This document shows, in pieces, positions 26,816 to 36,859 of a DNA stretch of 64,000 bases. Position numbers and translations under genes: made by a program. This DNA is from Comamonadaceae bacterium (GTDB taxonomy: Bacteria > Pseudomonadota > Gammaproteobacteria > Burkholderiales > Burkholderiaceae_C). The notes beneath the pieces were generated by a model. That model saw only the letters and a program-made list of their open reading frames with translations, had not been told where the DNA came from and made no database searches. How positions within the stretch are numbered: position 1 is the first letter of the stretch; every line of letters starts with the position of its first letter. The stretch lies in assembly GCA_027485235.1 (NCBI GenBank), contig JAIXRJ010000044.1, forward strand, positions 1 to 64,000. The letters run 5' to 3'.

Positions 26816-28057
26816 TCAAGCCGCCGCCAGGGCCTCGTCCAGCAACTCCACCCAGTGCCGCACCGGCAGGCCGCTGCCGCTTTGCAGGTGGGTGATGCAG
26901 CCGATGTTGGCGCTGATGACGCCTTGCGGTTCCAGCGCAGTCAGGTGGCCCAGCTTGCGGTCGCGCAGCTGTTTGGACAACTCGGGGTTGAGCACGCTGT
27001 AAGTGCCGGCTGAGCCGCAGCACAGGTGCGATTCATTGGCCGTGACCTTGATCTGGAAGCCCAAATCGCCCAAGTGCTTTTCGACGCCGCCTTTGAGTTG
27101 CTGGCCGTGTTGCAGCGTGCAGGGCGGGTGGTAGGCCTGCAGGCCTGCGGCTTGCAGGGCTTCGGGCTTGAGCTTGTCTTTGAGCAGCGGCACCAGCTCG
27201 GGCAGCAGCTCGCTCAGGTCGCGGGTCAGTGCACCGATGCGGGCGGCTTTGTCGGCGTACTGCGGGTCGTCTTTCAGCACATGGCCGTAGTCCTTGACCA
27301 TGACGCCGCAGCCCGAGGCGTTCATGACGATGGCTTCAACGTCGCCGCTCTCCACCAGCGGCCACCAGGCGTCGATGTTGGCGCGCATGTGGTGTTTGCC
27401 GCCGCCCTGGTCGTTCAGGTGGAACTTGAGCGCGCCGCAGCAACCGGCCTTGGGGGCGGTCACGGTCTGGATGCCTGCCGCATCGAGCACACGGGCGGTG
27501 GCGGTGTTGATGTTGGGGCTCATGCTGGGCTGCACGCAACCGGCCAGCATCAGCACCTTGCGCGCATGCGTGCGGACAGGCCAGGCCCCGGCGTTTTGCG
27601 GCGCGGGCACTTTGGCTTTCAGGCTGCCCGGCAACAGGCCGCGCACCCTCTGGCCCATCTTCATGGCGGGCGCAAACAGGGGCGAAGGCAGGCCTTCTTT
27701 GAGCGCCCAGCGCACCAGTTTTTCGCCCACGGGGCGCTCGACTTTGGCGTCCACCAGCTTGCGGCCAATGTCCACCAGGTGGCCGTATTGCACGCCGCTG
27801 GGGCAAGTGCTTTCGCAGTTGCGGCAGGTCAGGCAGCGGTCCAGGTGCATCTGGGTTTTGCGGGTGGGCGTTTCGCCTTCCAGCACCTGCTTGATCAGGT
27901 AGATGCGGCCTCGCGGGCCGTCGAGCTCGTCGCCCAACAGTTGGTAAGTGGGGCAAGTGGCGGTGCAAAAACCGCAGTGCACGCACTTGCGCAGAATGGC
28001 TTCGGCCTCCAGGCCCTCAGGGGTGTTTTGGTATTCGGGGGCGAGGTGGGTTTGCAT
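26816..28057 (-). CDS. glcF: glycolate oxidase iron-sulfur subunit GlcF
   Basis: This 413-residue subunit carries electrons from glycolate oxidation. Two ferredoxin-type 4Fe-4S motifs are present (CVHCGFCTATCP near residue 24 and CLTCRNCESTCP near residue 75). Two CCG domains follow, with GCCGAL and LCCGSAGTYS. I chose the ATG at 28057 (MQTHLAPEYQ) because it follows GAGGCG and starts the conserved domain; the long upstream open frame is an artefact inside glcE. It is 11 nt downstream of glcE. No glcD is adjacent. It is convergent with the PII-like gene, leaving one base between the stops. Confidence 0.93.
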   Translation of the reverse strand: MQTHLAPEYQNTPEGLEAEAILRKCVHCGFCTATCPTYQLLGDELDGPRGRIYLIKQVLEGETPTRKTQMHLDRCLTCRNCESTCPSGVQYGHLVDIGRKLVDAKVERPVGEKLVRWALKEGLPSPLFAPAMKMGQRVRGLLPGSLKAKVPAPQNAGAWPVRTHARKVLMLAGCVQPSMSPNINTATARVLDAAGIQTVTAPKAGCCGALKFHLNDQGGGKHHMRANIDAWWPLVESGDVEAIVMNASGCGVMVKDYGHVLKDDPQYADKAARIGALTRDLSELLPELVPLLKDKLKPEALQAAGLQAYHPPCTLQHGQQLKGGVEKHLGDLGFQIKVTANESHLCCGSAGTYSVLNPELSKQLRDRKLGHLTALEPQGVISANIGCITHLQSGSGLPVRHWVELLDEALAAA

Positions 28058-28068
28058 GGCGATTCGCC

Positions 28069-29238
28069 TCAGAGGGGGTGCAGGCGACCGGTGGCGAACA
28101 CGCCTTTCGGGTCGAACTGTTGTTGCAACTGCAGCTGGATGCGCTCTTGCACGGCCTCCAGCGGGGTGTTCACGCCAGCGATTTTGTCCACCTCGGCATG
28201 GGCGGCGCTGGCGCGAAAGAGCGTGGCATGGCCGCCGACCGACTGCGCCAGCTCGCGCAAGGGCAACGCCGCCGATGCCGGCGCCCACAGCCAGCGCTGC
28301 GCACCTTGCCACTCAATGTACTGCGAAGGATGGGCGAGGCCGGGCATGTCCAGGACCGGTGCGGTCTGCGGCACCGACAAGCGCCACAGACAGGCATCGG
28401 GTGCGGGGGCACCAAAAAAGGGCAGGGTTTGCTCGCCGCTGGCCCGCCAGTCGGCAGTGGCTTCGGTGTTGTCCATCACCTTGACTTGGGCACCTTGCGC
28501 AACAGCGTCGGCCGTCATGCGCGTCGTGGCCGACTGCACCGCCGCCACCGCGCCGCGCAGGCGCACAAACAAAACATCCGCCACGGGCTGGGCCGTGGTG
28601 TCGCGCACCCAGGCGCTGGCGTTCAATGGCAGGGGCTGACCGCCCCAGCGGTGCAGCAAACCCAAAGCCGTTTTTTGTGGCAAGCCCACGCACATGAGGG
28701 TGGCCTCGGCCGGCGCCACCGGCAACACTTTGAGGCTGACCTCGGTGATCAAACCCAGCGTGCCCCAGCTGCCTGCCATCAAGCGGCTCACGTCGTAACC
28801 GGCTACGTTCTTCATGACCTGACCACCAAAGGTCAGGTGTTCGCCCAGACCGTTGATGAAACGGGCGCCCAAAATATAGTCGCGCACAGCGCCAACGGTC
28901 GCGCGGGCGGGGCCGCTCAGGCCTGCGGCCACCATGCCGCCCACGGTGGCGCCGTTTTCCGAACCATGGCCAAAATGTGGCGGCTCAAATGCCAGAGACT
29001 GGCCCTTTTCGGCCAAGGCAGCTTCCAGTTCGGCCAATGGGGTGCCGCAGCGCACCGTGACCACCAACTCGCTGGGCTCGTAGCTGACGATGCCCCGGTA
29101 AGCCCGGGTGTCCAGCACATCGCCCGTGTGGCTTTGGCCCCAAAAGTCTTTGCTGCCCCCGCCGCGCAGCCGCAGCAGCCGGCCATCCGCACCGGCTTGG
29201 CGTACGGCCTCGATCAGGGTATTGAGTTGAGCTTCCAT
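28069..29238 (-). CDS. glcE: glycolate oxidase FAD-binding subunit GlcE
   Basis: This 389-residue FAD-binding subunit has a PCMH-type domain: LLRLRGGGSKDFWG, VSYEPSELVVTVRCGTPLAELEAAL, and GHGSENGATVGGMVAAGLSGPAR for flavin binding. The C-terminal FDPKGVFATGRLHPL is the family ending. With GlcF it forms part of the glycolate dehydrogenase that feeds glyoxylate metabolism. The catalytic GlcD subunit, normally encoded just upstream, is missing from this locus; the upstream neighbour is an SMP-30 gene. Confidence 0.93.
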   Translation of the reverse strand: MEAQLNTLIEAVRQAGADGRLLRLRGGGSKDFWGQSHTGDVLDTRAYRGIVSYEPSELVVTVRCGTPLAELEAALAEKGQSLAFEPPHFGHGSENGATVGGMVAAGLSGPARATVGAVRDYILGARFINGLGEHLTFGGQVMKNVAGYDVSRLMAGSWGTLGLITEVSLKVLPVAPAEATLMCVGLPQKTALGLLHRWGGQPLPLNASAWVRDTTAQPVADVLFVRLRGAVAAVQSATTRMTADAVAQGAQVKVMDNTEATADWRASGEQTLPFFGAPAPDACLWRLSVPQTAPVLDMPGLAHPSQYIEWQGAQRWLWAPASAALPLRELAQSVGGHATLFRASAAHAEVDKIAGVNTPLEAVQERIQLQLQQQFDPKGVFATGRLHPL

Positions 29239-29306
29239 GGGGCAAGATGGTAACCCCCGACCTGAGGCCTAGGCGTGAATTTTTTGCACAGTGGGCTTGT
29301 GGGAAA

Positions 29307-30269
29307 TTAAGAGGCCTGCGTGACCATCAAGGTCTTGACCGACAAACCTGCCACCTCTACGCGCATGGCAAACACGCAGCCCGCCTCCGGGTACTGCGCC
29401 AGCTCTTGCGCGCTCCGGCCTTGGCGGGATGTGGTGATGAACAGCGTTTTGAGGTCGTCCCCACCAAAGCAGGGCATGGTGGGGCATGGCACGGGGGTGC
29501 GGACTTCAGCCAATACATGGCCGTTGGGCGACAGGCGCAACAATCGCTGGCCTTCGTATTGGGCGCTCCAATAGCAGCCCTCGCTGTCCACGGCTGCGCC
29601 GTCGGGGCGGCCGCCATAGGCAGCGACATCGCCCCAAGTCCAGCCTGCAGGCTTGTTTGCCATTTGGTGAAACACGCGCCCAGAACTCAGTTGGCCACTG
29701 TCCGGGTCGAAGTCAAACGCCCTCACTTGGTGGGCGGCGGTATCGGCCCAATAGGCGGTAAGACCATCGGGTGACCAAGCGAGACCATTGGCGGTCACAA
29801 CACCCTCTGTCACGCCACCCACCCTGGTGTGCAAGCCTTGGCCGTCCAACATGTAGAGCGCCCCCAGCGCCTGATCCTTGGGTTCGTACAAGCTGCCTGC
29901 CCAAAAACGACCTTGGGCGTCGCATTTGCCATCGTTGAAACGCAGTTGTGTGGTGTCATAGGGCGCGGCGGCCAACAGTTGCAAGTCGCCACCCCATTCG
30001 CGTGCCTGGTAAATACCGTCACGCAAGGCCATGACCCAGCCGCCACCTTGCACCGGGGCGATGCAACCGGGCTCTTGCGTCAACAACCAATACTCGACAG
30101 CCCCTTGCGCTTGTAAACCCTGCACGGCCACACGGGCCATGCGCCGCCCGGGAATGTCCACCCAATACAGGCGCTGCTCCTGCGGGTCCCAAAAAGGCGA
30201 CTCGCTCAGACCGTCGGGTTCGTTGGTGATGGCGGTCCAATCGGGTGTCGACAAGGCTGGTGGATTCAT
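29307..30269 (-). CDS. SMP-30/gluconolactonase family protein
   Basis: This 320-residue six-bladed beta-propeller lactonase has family motifs EPDGLSESPFWDPQEQRLYWVDIPG, FNDGKCDAQGRFWAG (metal-ligand Asn/Asp) and ANGLAWSPDGLTAYWADT (active-site Asp region). It would hydrolyse a sugar-acid lactone in the cytosol with a divalent metal. I chose ATG 30269 (MNPPAL); ATG 30278 is an alternative. It lies 68 nt upstream of glcE on the same strand, so co-expression with glcEF is possible. Confidence 0.9.
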   Translation of the reverse strand: MNPPALSTPDWTAITNEPDGLSESPFWDPQEQRLYWVDIPGRRMARVAVQGLQAQGAVEYWLLTQEPGCIAPVQGGGWVMALRDGIYQAREWGGDLQLLAAAPYDTTQLRFNDGKCDAQGRFWAGSLYEPKDQALGALYMLDGQGLHTRVGGVTEGVVTANGLAWSPDGLTAYWADTAAHQVRAFDFDPDSGQLSSGRVFHQMANKPAGWTWGDVAAYGGRPDGAAVDSEGCYWSAQYEGQRLLRLSPNGHVLAEVRTPVPCPTMPCFGGDDLKTLFITTSRQGRSAQELAQYPEAGCVFAMRVEVAGLSVKTLMVTQAS

Positions 30270-30520
30270 GAAAACCATTGTGCCCGAGCCCAATGGATCC
30301 AGCGGGGAACACGCAGGCACTTGCCCTGCTGACTCCGAGCAAACCTTTTTGATCCGGATGGCGCCGTGGGAACAGCACCCTGTGCGCGATGGCCTGCAAA
30401 ACCCTCACGTTCAAATCGCGCGCAGGGCGCAACTCCTACAAATCCATACCGACAAAAAAAACAAACACCTTGGTGGTGGTGCAAAGGGCCAAGCAGAATC
30501 AAACCAAACCCCAAAGAAAC
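30270..30520. other. intergenic region upstream of the SMP-30 gene
   Basis: With the two hairpins that follow, this makes 343 nt without a gene (30270-30612). The left part must hold the SMP-30 promoter, but I see no convincing -35/-10 pair. An A-rich run at 30452-30461 and several short open frames are present, none with a ribosome-binding site or conserved-looking product. The right part holds two stacked hairpins described separately. Confidence 0.5.
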
Positions 30521-30548
30521 AGCCCGCAGAACCGAAGCGCTGCGGGCT
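30513..30548 (-). terminator. second terminator hairpin downstream of amtB
   Basis: AGCCCGCAG (30521-30529) pairs with CTGCGGGCT (30540-30548). Reading the minus strand, the stem is followed by GTTTCTTTGG, a broken U-tract. It lies beyond the first amtB terminator and probably acts as a backup. Confidence 0.5.
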
Positions 30549-30560
30549 GAAACTACGGTG

Positions 30561-30583
30561 AAAAGGGGTGGCTTGCGCCACCC
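30561..30583 (-). terminator. intrinsic terminator of the porin-glnK-amtB operon
   Basis: GGGTGGC (30566-30572), TTGC and GCCACCC (30577-30583) form a perfect 7-bp stem with a GCAA loop on the minus strand. It is followed by CTTTTC (30565-30560). It lies 30 nt after the amtB stop codon at 30613. Confidence 0.75.
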
Positions 30584-30612
30584 TTTGCAGTGAAGCTCAC
30601 TCAGTATGGCTT

Positions 30613-32163
30613 TTAGCCGTGGTAAGCCGACTCGCCGTGTGAGGAGATGTCCAGACCTTCGCGCTCCTCTTCTTCGGTGACACGCAGACCAATGGTCAAG
30701 TCCACAATCTTGAAGGCGACCACCGAGACCACACCCGACCACACGATGGTCAGCAGCACGGCCTTGGCCTGAATCCACACTTGAGAGGCGATCGAATAAG
30801 CATCCGGCGTGACCATGGTCACGGTGACCCAGTCGCCCACGGCGCTGGGGCCGCCCAATGCGGGTGAGTTGAACACGCCGGTCAACAAGGCACCCACGAT
30901 ACCGCCCACGCCGTGCACACCGAACACGTCCAGCGAGTCGTCTGCACCCAGCATCTTCTTCAGACCGTTCACGCCCCAGAGGCAAGCAAAACCAGCAATC
31001 AAGCCAATGATCAAAGCACCGCCCAGACCGACGTTGCCGGCTGCTGGCGTGATGGCGACCAAACCCGCCACTGCACCCGAAGCGGCACCCAACATGGAGG
31101 CTTTGCCGCGCATCAGCGCTTCACCCACAGACCAGGCCAAAACGGCGCCCGCTGTCGCGATCAAGGTGTTGATGAAGGCCAGCGCTGCGAAGCCGTTGGC
31201 TTCGAGAGCGGAGCCGGCATTGAAACCGAACCAACCCACCCACAGCAAGGAGGCACCGACCATGGTCAAAGTCAGGCTGTGAGGGGCCATCGATTCACGG
31301 CCATAACCCACGCGTTTGCCGACCATGAAGGCACCGACCAAACCTGCAACCGCCGCGTTGATGTGCACCACCGTACCGCCAGCGAAGTCCAGCGCACCCC
31401 ACTGCCAGAGCAAACCGGCTTTGGAGGTCATTTCGTCCACGACTTCTTTGGAAGCGTAGGCATCAGGGCCCATCCAGAACCACACCATGTGGGCGATCGG
31501 CAGGTAGCTGAACGTGAACCACAGCACCATGAAAGCCAGCACCGCTGTGAATTTGATGCGCTCGGCAAAGGCACCGACGATCAGCGCACAGGTGATGCCT
31601 GCGAATGTGGCTTGGAAGGCGGCAAAGGTGATTTCCGGAATCACAACCCCCTTGCTGAAGGTGGCGGCGTTGGCGAAGGTGCCCGCGACGTTGTCCCAGA
31701 TGCCCTTCATGAACAGGCGGTCCAATCCACCAATGAACGCATTGCCCTCGGTGAACGCCAAGCTGTAGCCGTACACAAACCACAACACGGTGATCATGGA
31801 GAAGGTGACCACCACCTGCATCAGCACCGACAGCATGTTTTTGCTGCGCACCAGACCGCCGTAGAACAGGGCCAGGCCGGGGATGACCATCAAGATCACA
31901 AGAATCGTGGACAGCATCATCCAGCCTGTGTCGGCCTTGTTGGGCACCAAGACTGGCGCGGCTTCTGCAGCAGCAGGTGCCGCAGTGGCGGCAGCAGGTG
32001 CTGTGGCCGGCGCTGCGGCATCGGCCTTGGCCTCAGCAGCAGGCGCCGTGACAGCAGCGGGTGCGGCTGCCGGTGTTGTTTGTGCGGTGGCGACAGAGGC
32101 CGCGCCGAACACACCGAAACCCAAACTCAGGCCCAAGGCCAGGGTGGCGAGTAGTTTTTTCAT
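30613..32163 (-). CDS. amtB: ammonium transporter AmtB with exported Ala-rich N-terminal extension
   Basis: This 516-residue protein is longer than usual Amt proteins (about 400-450). A cleavable signal peptide (MKKLLATLALGLSLGFGVFG) is followed by about 60 residues rich in Ala and Pro before the first Amt helix (TGWMMLSTILVILMVIPGLALFYGGLV). The conserved pore histidines lie in YLPIAHMVWFW and FGVHGVGGIVGALL. It conducts ammonium across the inner membrane and is regulated by GlnK binding. I chose ATG 32163, as it begins the signal peptide. It is 22 nt downstream of glnK in a sigma-54 operon. Confidence 0.95.
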   Translation of the reverse strand: MKKLLATLALGLSLGFGVFGAASVATAQTTPAAAPAAVTAPAAEAKADAAAPATAPAAATAAPAAAEAAPVLVPNKADTGWMMLSTILVILMVIPGLALFYGGLVRSKNMLSVLMQVVVTFSMITVLWFVYGYSLAFTEGNAFIGGLDRLFMKGIWDNVAGTFANAATFSKGVVIPEITFAAFQATFAGITCALIVGAFAERIKFTAVLAFMVLWFTFSYLPIAHMVWFWMGPDAYASKEVVDEMTSKAGLLWQWGALDFAGGTVVHINAAVAGLVGAFMVGKRVGYGRESMAPHSLTLTMVGASLLWVGWFGFNAGSALEANGFAALAFINTLIATAGAVLAWSVGEALMRGKASMLGAASGAVAGLVAITPAAGNVGLGGALIIGLIAGFACLWGVNGLKKMLGADDSLDVFGVHGVGGIVGALLTGVFNSPALGGPSAVGDWVTVTMVTPDAYSIASQVWIQAKAVLLTIVWSGVVSVVAFKIVDLTIGLRVTEEEEREGLDISSHGESAYHG

Positions 32164-32185
32164 TTTGGATTCTCTTTCTGGTCGG

Positions 32186-33317
<1,132 letters not shown>

Positions 33318-33356
33318 GAGGAACTCCTAAAAGAGGTGTGGAAGACACAGCTGACA

Positions 33357-33373
33357 AGCACGGACCGTGCCAA
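33357..33373 (-). promoter_or_regulatory. sigma-54 promoter of the porin-glnK-amtB operon
   Basis: The minus strand from 33373 to 33357 reads TTGGCACGGTCCGTGCT. It matches the sigma-54 consensus (YTGGCACGRNNNTTGCW) with one mismatch in the -12 block, and the -24 GG and -12 GC dinucleotides are in register. Start would be near 33346, giving about 30 nt to the porin ATG (33317), which has AGGAG upstream. NtrC-like half-sites (GGTGCA at 33429-33434 and ACACCAGTGC at 33401-33410) lie about 40-75 nt upstream, but no full NtrC palindrome is seen. Confidence 0.75.
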
Positions 33374-33514
33374 CCCGTGCCATCGCTGAAACTGGGGCAT
33401 ACACCAGTGCGGTTTTCTCTCTGAACATGGTGCAATCGCATTCAAACAAGCAGGGTGCGCCAAGACAGCGCGCCCGCACACACACCATGCACCAGCATGG
33501 GGCAGGGAGGGGAT

Positions 33515-35047
33515 ATGAGTCTTTCTTTGGTGCACAGCCGTGCATTGGTCGGGCTGCAAGCGCCCGCAGTCACCGTTGAGGTGCATCTGGCCAATGGCCT
33601 GCCCAGCTTCACTTTGGTGGGTCTGGCCGACGTCGAAGTCAAAGAGGCCCGCGAGCGGGTGCGCTCCGCCTTGCAAAACAGCGGCCTGGACTTTCCGCAC
33701 AACAAACGCATCACCGTCAACTTGGCCCCAGCCGATTTGCCCAAAGACTCGGGGCGGCTGGATTTGCCGATCGCACTGGGTATTTTGGCGGCCAGTGGCC
33801 AGATCGACGCCCAGCGCTTGTCGGGCCACGAATTCGCCGGCGAGCTGTCCCTGTCCGGCGAACTGCGGCCTGTGCGCGGTGCCTTGGCCATGAGCTTGGC
33901 GCTGCGCCAGCAAAACGTGCGCACCCGGCTGGTGCTGCCCCCGGGCAGCGCCGAAGAAGCCGCTTTGGTGCCCGATGCCGACGTGTTCAGGGCACGCCAC
34001 CTGCTGGATGTGGTGCAACAGTTTTTGCCGGCATCGAATGAGCCGCCACCCGAGCCCAGCGACGGCTGGGCGCGCATCGCCGCCACCACACCCAATGCCC
34101 CGCCGCTGTATGCCGATCTGGCCGATGTGAAAGGCCAAGCCGGCATCAAGCGGGTGCTGGAGATCGCCGCCGCCGGAGGCCATTCGCTGCTCATGGTCGG
34201 CCCGCCGGGCTCGGGCAAGTCCATGTTGGCGCAGCGCTTTGCGGGTTTGCTGCCGCCCATGGCCATCGAAGACGCCTTGGAATCGGCCGCCATCGCCAGC
34301 CTGGCGGGGCGTTTTGAGCTGGCACGCTGGGCACAGCGTCCCACGGGCCAGCCTCATCACTCGGCCAGCGCGGTGGCCTTGGTGGGCGGAGGCTCACCAC
34401 CGCGCCCCGGCGAAATTTCGCTGGCACACCACGGTGTGCTGTTTCTGGACGAACTGCCCGAATTCCCGCGTGCGGCGCTGGAAGCGCTGCGCGAACCGCT
34501 GGAAACGGGCACCATCACCATCGCTCGGGCCGCACGGCGGGCCGAGTTTCCAGCGCGCTTTCAGTTGATCGCCGCCATGAACCCCTGTCCTTGCGGTTAT
34601 CTGGGCAGCCCCATTCGGGCCTGCCGCTGCTCGCCGGACCAAGTCAGCCGCTACCAGGGCAAGCTCAGCGGTCCGCTGCTGGACCGCATCGATTTGCACA
34701 TCGAAGTGCCCAGTTTGCCCGCCCATGACTTGCTGAACGCACCCCCCGGAGAAAACACCCAAGCCATTGCCGCGCGCAGTCTGGCCGCCCGTGAGCGTGC
34801 CCTCGCGCGTCAGGGCTGCCCCAACGCCAACCTGCAAGGACAAGCCATCGATGCCCAGGCGAAGTTGGACGACCAGGCCAGGGCATTGCTGCAAAAAGCG
34901 GCAAGCAAGCTGGGTTGGAGCGGTCGCAGTGTGCACCGCAGCCTGAAAGTCGCCCGCACCTTCGCCGACCTGGCGGGCAGCCAGACGGTTGCCGCCGCGC
35001 ACATGGCCGAAGCGGTGCAGTACCGGCGGGTGCTCAAGGAGCAGTGA
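33515..35047 (+). CDS. comM: ComM/YifB family Mg-chelatase-like AAA+ ATPase
   Basis: This 510-residue AAA+ helicase promotes branch migration during natural transformation. The N-terminal Lon-like domain (residues 1-170) starts MSLSLVHSRALVGLQAP. The ATPase core has Walker A GPPGSGKS near residue 230 and Walker B LFLDELPEF. The C-terminal Mg-chelatase domain ends GRSVHRSLKVARTFADLAGS. The CxCG-containing loop (NPCPCGYLGSPIRACRCS) is typical. The ATG at 33515 has GGGAGGGGAT upstream. Other natural-transformation genes are not in this window. Confidence 0.93.
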   Translation: MSLSLVHSRALVGLQAPAVTVEVHLANGLPSFTLVGLADVEVKEARERVRSALQNSGLDFPHNKRITVNLAPADLPKDSGRLDLPIALGILAASGQIDAQRLSGHEFAGELSLSGELRPVRGALAMSLALRQQNVRTRLVLPPGSAEEAALVPDADVFRARHLLDVVQQFLPASNEPPPEPSDGWARIAATTPNAPPLYADLADVKGQAGIKRVLEIAAAGGHSLLMVGPPGSGKSMLAQRFAGLLPPMAIEDALESAAIASLAGRFELARWAQRPTGQPHHSASAVALVGGGSPPRPGEISLAHHGVLFLDELPEFPRAALEALREPLETGTITIARAARRAEFPARFQLIAAMNPCPCGYLGSPIRACRCSPDQVSRYQGKLSGPLLDRIDLHIEVPSLPAHDLLNAPPGENTQAIAARSLAARERALARQGCPNANLQGQAIDAQAKLDDQARALLQKAASKLGWSGRSVHRSLKVARTFADLAGSQTVAAAHMAEAVQYRRVLKEQ

Positions 35048-35113
35048 ACGGTCAAGACGCCCCAGACTGTGCAGCTTTACGGCATGCACCATGCGGCTCT
35101 GAGGTTCAGCGCT

Positions 35114-35947
35114 TCAACGGGTGAGCCAACGCCGCGCCGCAAAGCTCAGGGCGTCCACACACGCCACCATCAACAACATGGCCGCCAAAATGGTGGCGGT
35201 CTTGTTCATGTGGAACAGGCCCATGTGAAAAGACAGCAATTGGCCCAGCCCACCCGCGCCCACCACACCCAACACGGCGGCGGCGCGGATGTTGTTTTCC
35301 CAGCGGTACAGCGTGTAACTCATGAGTTGCGGCAAGACTTGCGGCAAGGTGGCGTAAAAAAACACACGCAGCGGTCCCACACCTTGGGTGCGCAAAGCGT
35401 CGCCGGGGCCGGTGGGGATGTTCTCCATGGCCTCGGCAAACAGGCGGCCCAGCACACCACTGGTGTGCAGCGCCAGCGCCAAGGTGCCCGCCATGGGCCC
35501 GAGACCTGCCGAGATCAACAACAAGGCGGCCCACACCAACTCAGGAATGGCGCGCAGGGCATTGAGCAGCCAGCGCGTGGGGCTGCGCAGCCAGGCCGGA
35601 TCTTGGGCAGACAAGCGGCTGGCGGGCACGGCCAGCGCCAGGCCCAATACCGCCGCAATGGCCGTGCCCAACGCCGACATGGCCAGGGTTTCCCAAGCGG
35701 CCCAAGCCACCTTGTTCACAAACACGGGCGACAGATCGGGCGGGAAAAATTCGGCCACAAAGCGGCCCATGCTGCGCGCCGCTTCCAGGGACGCAAAAGC
35801 CGCCCAATCCAAGTCGAGCGAGACAAAGCTGGCCACCACCAACACCAACAGGGCGGCTGTGAACCAGCAGGCGCGGCAGCGTGCATCAAAGATCGGTGAC
35901 GGCAATTTGTACGGCGGGTTGGCCGCTTCGCGTGAAAAAGGCTTCAT
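35114..35947 (-). CDS. phnE: phosphonate-type ABC transporter permease PhnE (second copy)
   Basis: This 277-residue inner-membrane permease has five or six TM helices and the binding-protein-dependent transport motif (EAMENIPTGPGDALRTQG and GVVGAGGLGQLL). ATG 35947 overlaps the stop of the first permease gene by four bases (ATGA), so the two are translated together and probably form a heterodimer. The upstream open frame to 36124 lies inside the first permease gene and is not used. The system imports phosphonate, phosphite or phosphate ester. Confidence 0.9.
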   Translation of the reverse strand: MKPFSREAANPPYKLPSPIFDARCRACWFTAALLVLVVASFVSLDLDWAAFASLEAARSMGRFVAEFFPPDLSPVFVNKVAWAAWETLAMSALGTAIAAVLGLALAVPASRLSAQDPAWLRSPTRWLLNALRAIPELVWAALLLISAGLGPMAGTLALALHTSGVLGRLFAEAMENIPTGPGDALRTQGVGPLRVFFYATLPQVLPQLMSYTLYRWENNIRAAAVLGVVGAGGLGQLLSFHMGLFHMNKTATILAAMLLMVACVDALSFAARRWLTR

Positions 35948-36825
35948 GCCAAAGCCTTTCGCAGCCATGCACTCACGCGGTCGGCCAGCGCCACCAGCGC
36001 AATGAACACCAGCAGCAAAGTGGCCACTTCCCCGCCGTTGAACATCTTCATCGAGTTGTCCAACTGCTGGCCCAAACCGCCTGCGCCCACAAAGCCCAAC
36101 ACCACCGAAGAGCGGATGGCGCATTCCCAGCGGTAAACGGTGTACGACGCGAGCTCCGCCGCGTGGCTCGGCAGCAGCGCGTACACAAAAGCCTGCAGGC
36201 GGCCGCTGCCGTTGCGCATCAGGGTCTGGGTGGCGTGGCTCTCGCCGCTTTCCAAAATCTCGGCGTACACCTTGCCCAGCATGCCACCATAGGTCAGCGC
36301 AATGGCCAACACGCCCGCCGTAGGCCCCAAGCCCACCACGCGCACAAACACCAGCGCCCAGATCAATTCAGGAATGCTGCGCAGCACTATCAAAGTGGCC
36401 CGCACACACCAGCGCAGCAGGGCTGGCCAGCGGTCCATGCGGCCCGACAAGGCCGAGAGCGACAAGACCCGCGTGGCCAGCAAACTCAAAGGCACGGCCA
36501 GCACCAGCGCCAGCGTCACACCTGCAGTCGCCATGGCCACGGTGCGCCAGGTTTCGCGCACCACCATCTGCATGAATTCGGCGTTGTGCACCAGTGGCCA
36601 AAAGCTGCCGATAAAGTCTGCGGTGACTTTGCGGTTCTCGGGCTCCCAGAGCACCCACAAACGGAATGCGGTGGCCACACCCAGTGGCCACAGCAGCACC
36701 AGCGCCAAGCTGAGCCAAAACACGCGCGCGGCAAAAGCAGGGTCGCGCAGGGGTGCCGCCAAAGGGGGTCGCGCAGGCGGCAAACCTGCGGGGCGGGAGG
36801 CAGACGAATGGGCGGCGGCGGACAT
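35944..36825 (-). CDS. phnE: phosphonate-type ABC transporter permease PhnE (first copy)
   Basis: This 293-residue permease has a cytoplasmic Pro/Ala-rich start, about six TM helices, and the EAA-like loop ILESGESHATQTLMRNGSGRLQ followed by GFVGAGGLGQQLD. It resembles the adjacent second permease in layout. It lies 34 nt downstream of phnC. Duplicated PhnE genes next to phnC and phnD are common in phosphonate and phosphite uptake operons. Confidence 0.9.
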   Translation of the reverse strand: MSAAAHSSASRPAGLPPARPPLAAPLRDPAFAARVFWLSLALVLLWPLGVATAFRLWVLWEPENRKVTADFIGSFWPLVHNAEFMQMVVRETWRTVAMATAGVTLALVLAVPLSLLATRVLSLSALSGRMDRWPALLRWCVRATLIVLRSIPELIWALVFVRVVGLGPTAGVLAIALTYGGMLGKVYAEILESGESHATQTLMRNGSGRLQAFVYALLPSHAAELASYTVYRWECAIRSSVVLGFVGAGGLGQQLDNSMKMFNGGEVATLLLVFIALVALADRVSAWLRKALA

Positions 36826-36859
36826 GGGCGGTGCGAATGGCTTGAAGAACCCGGCCTTG

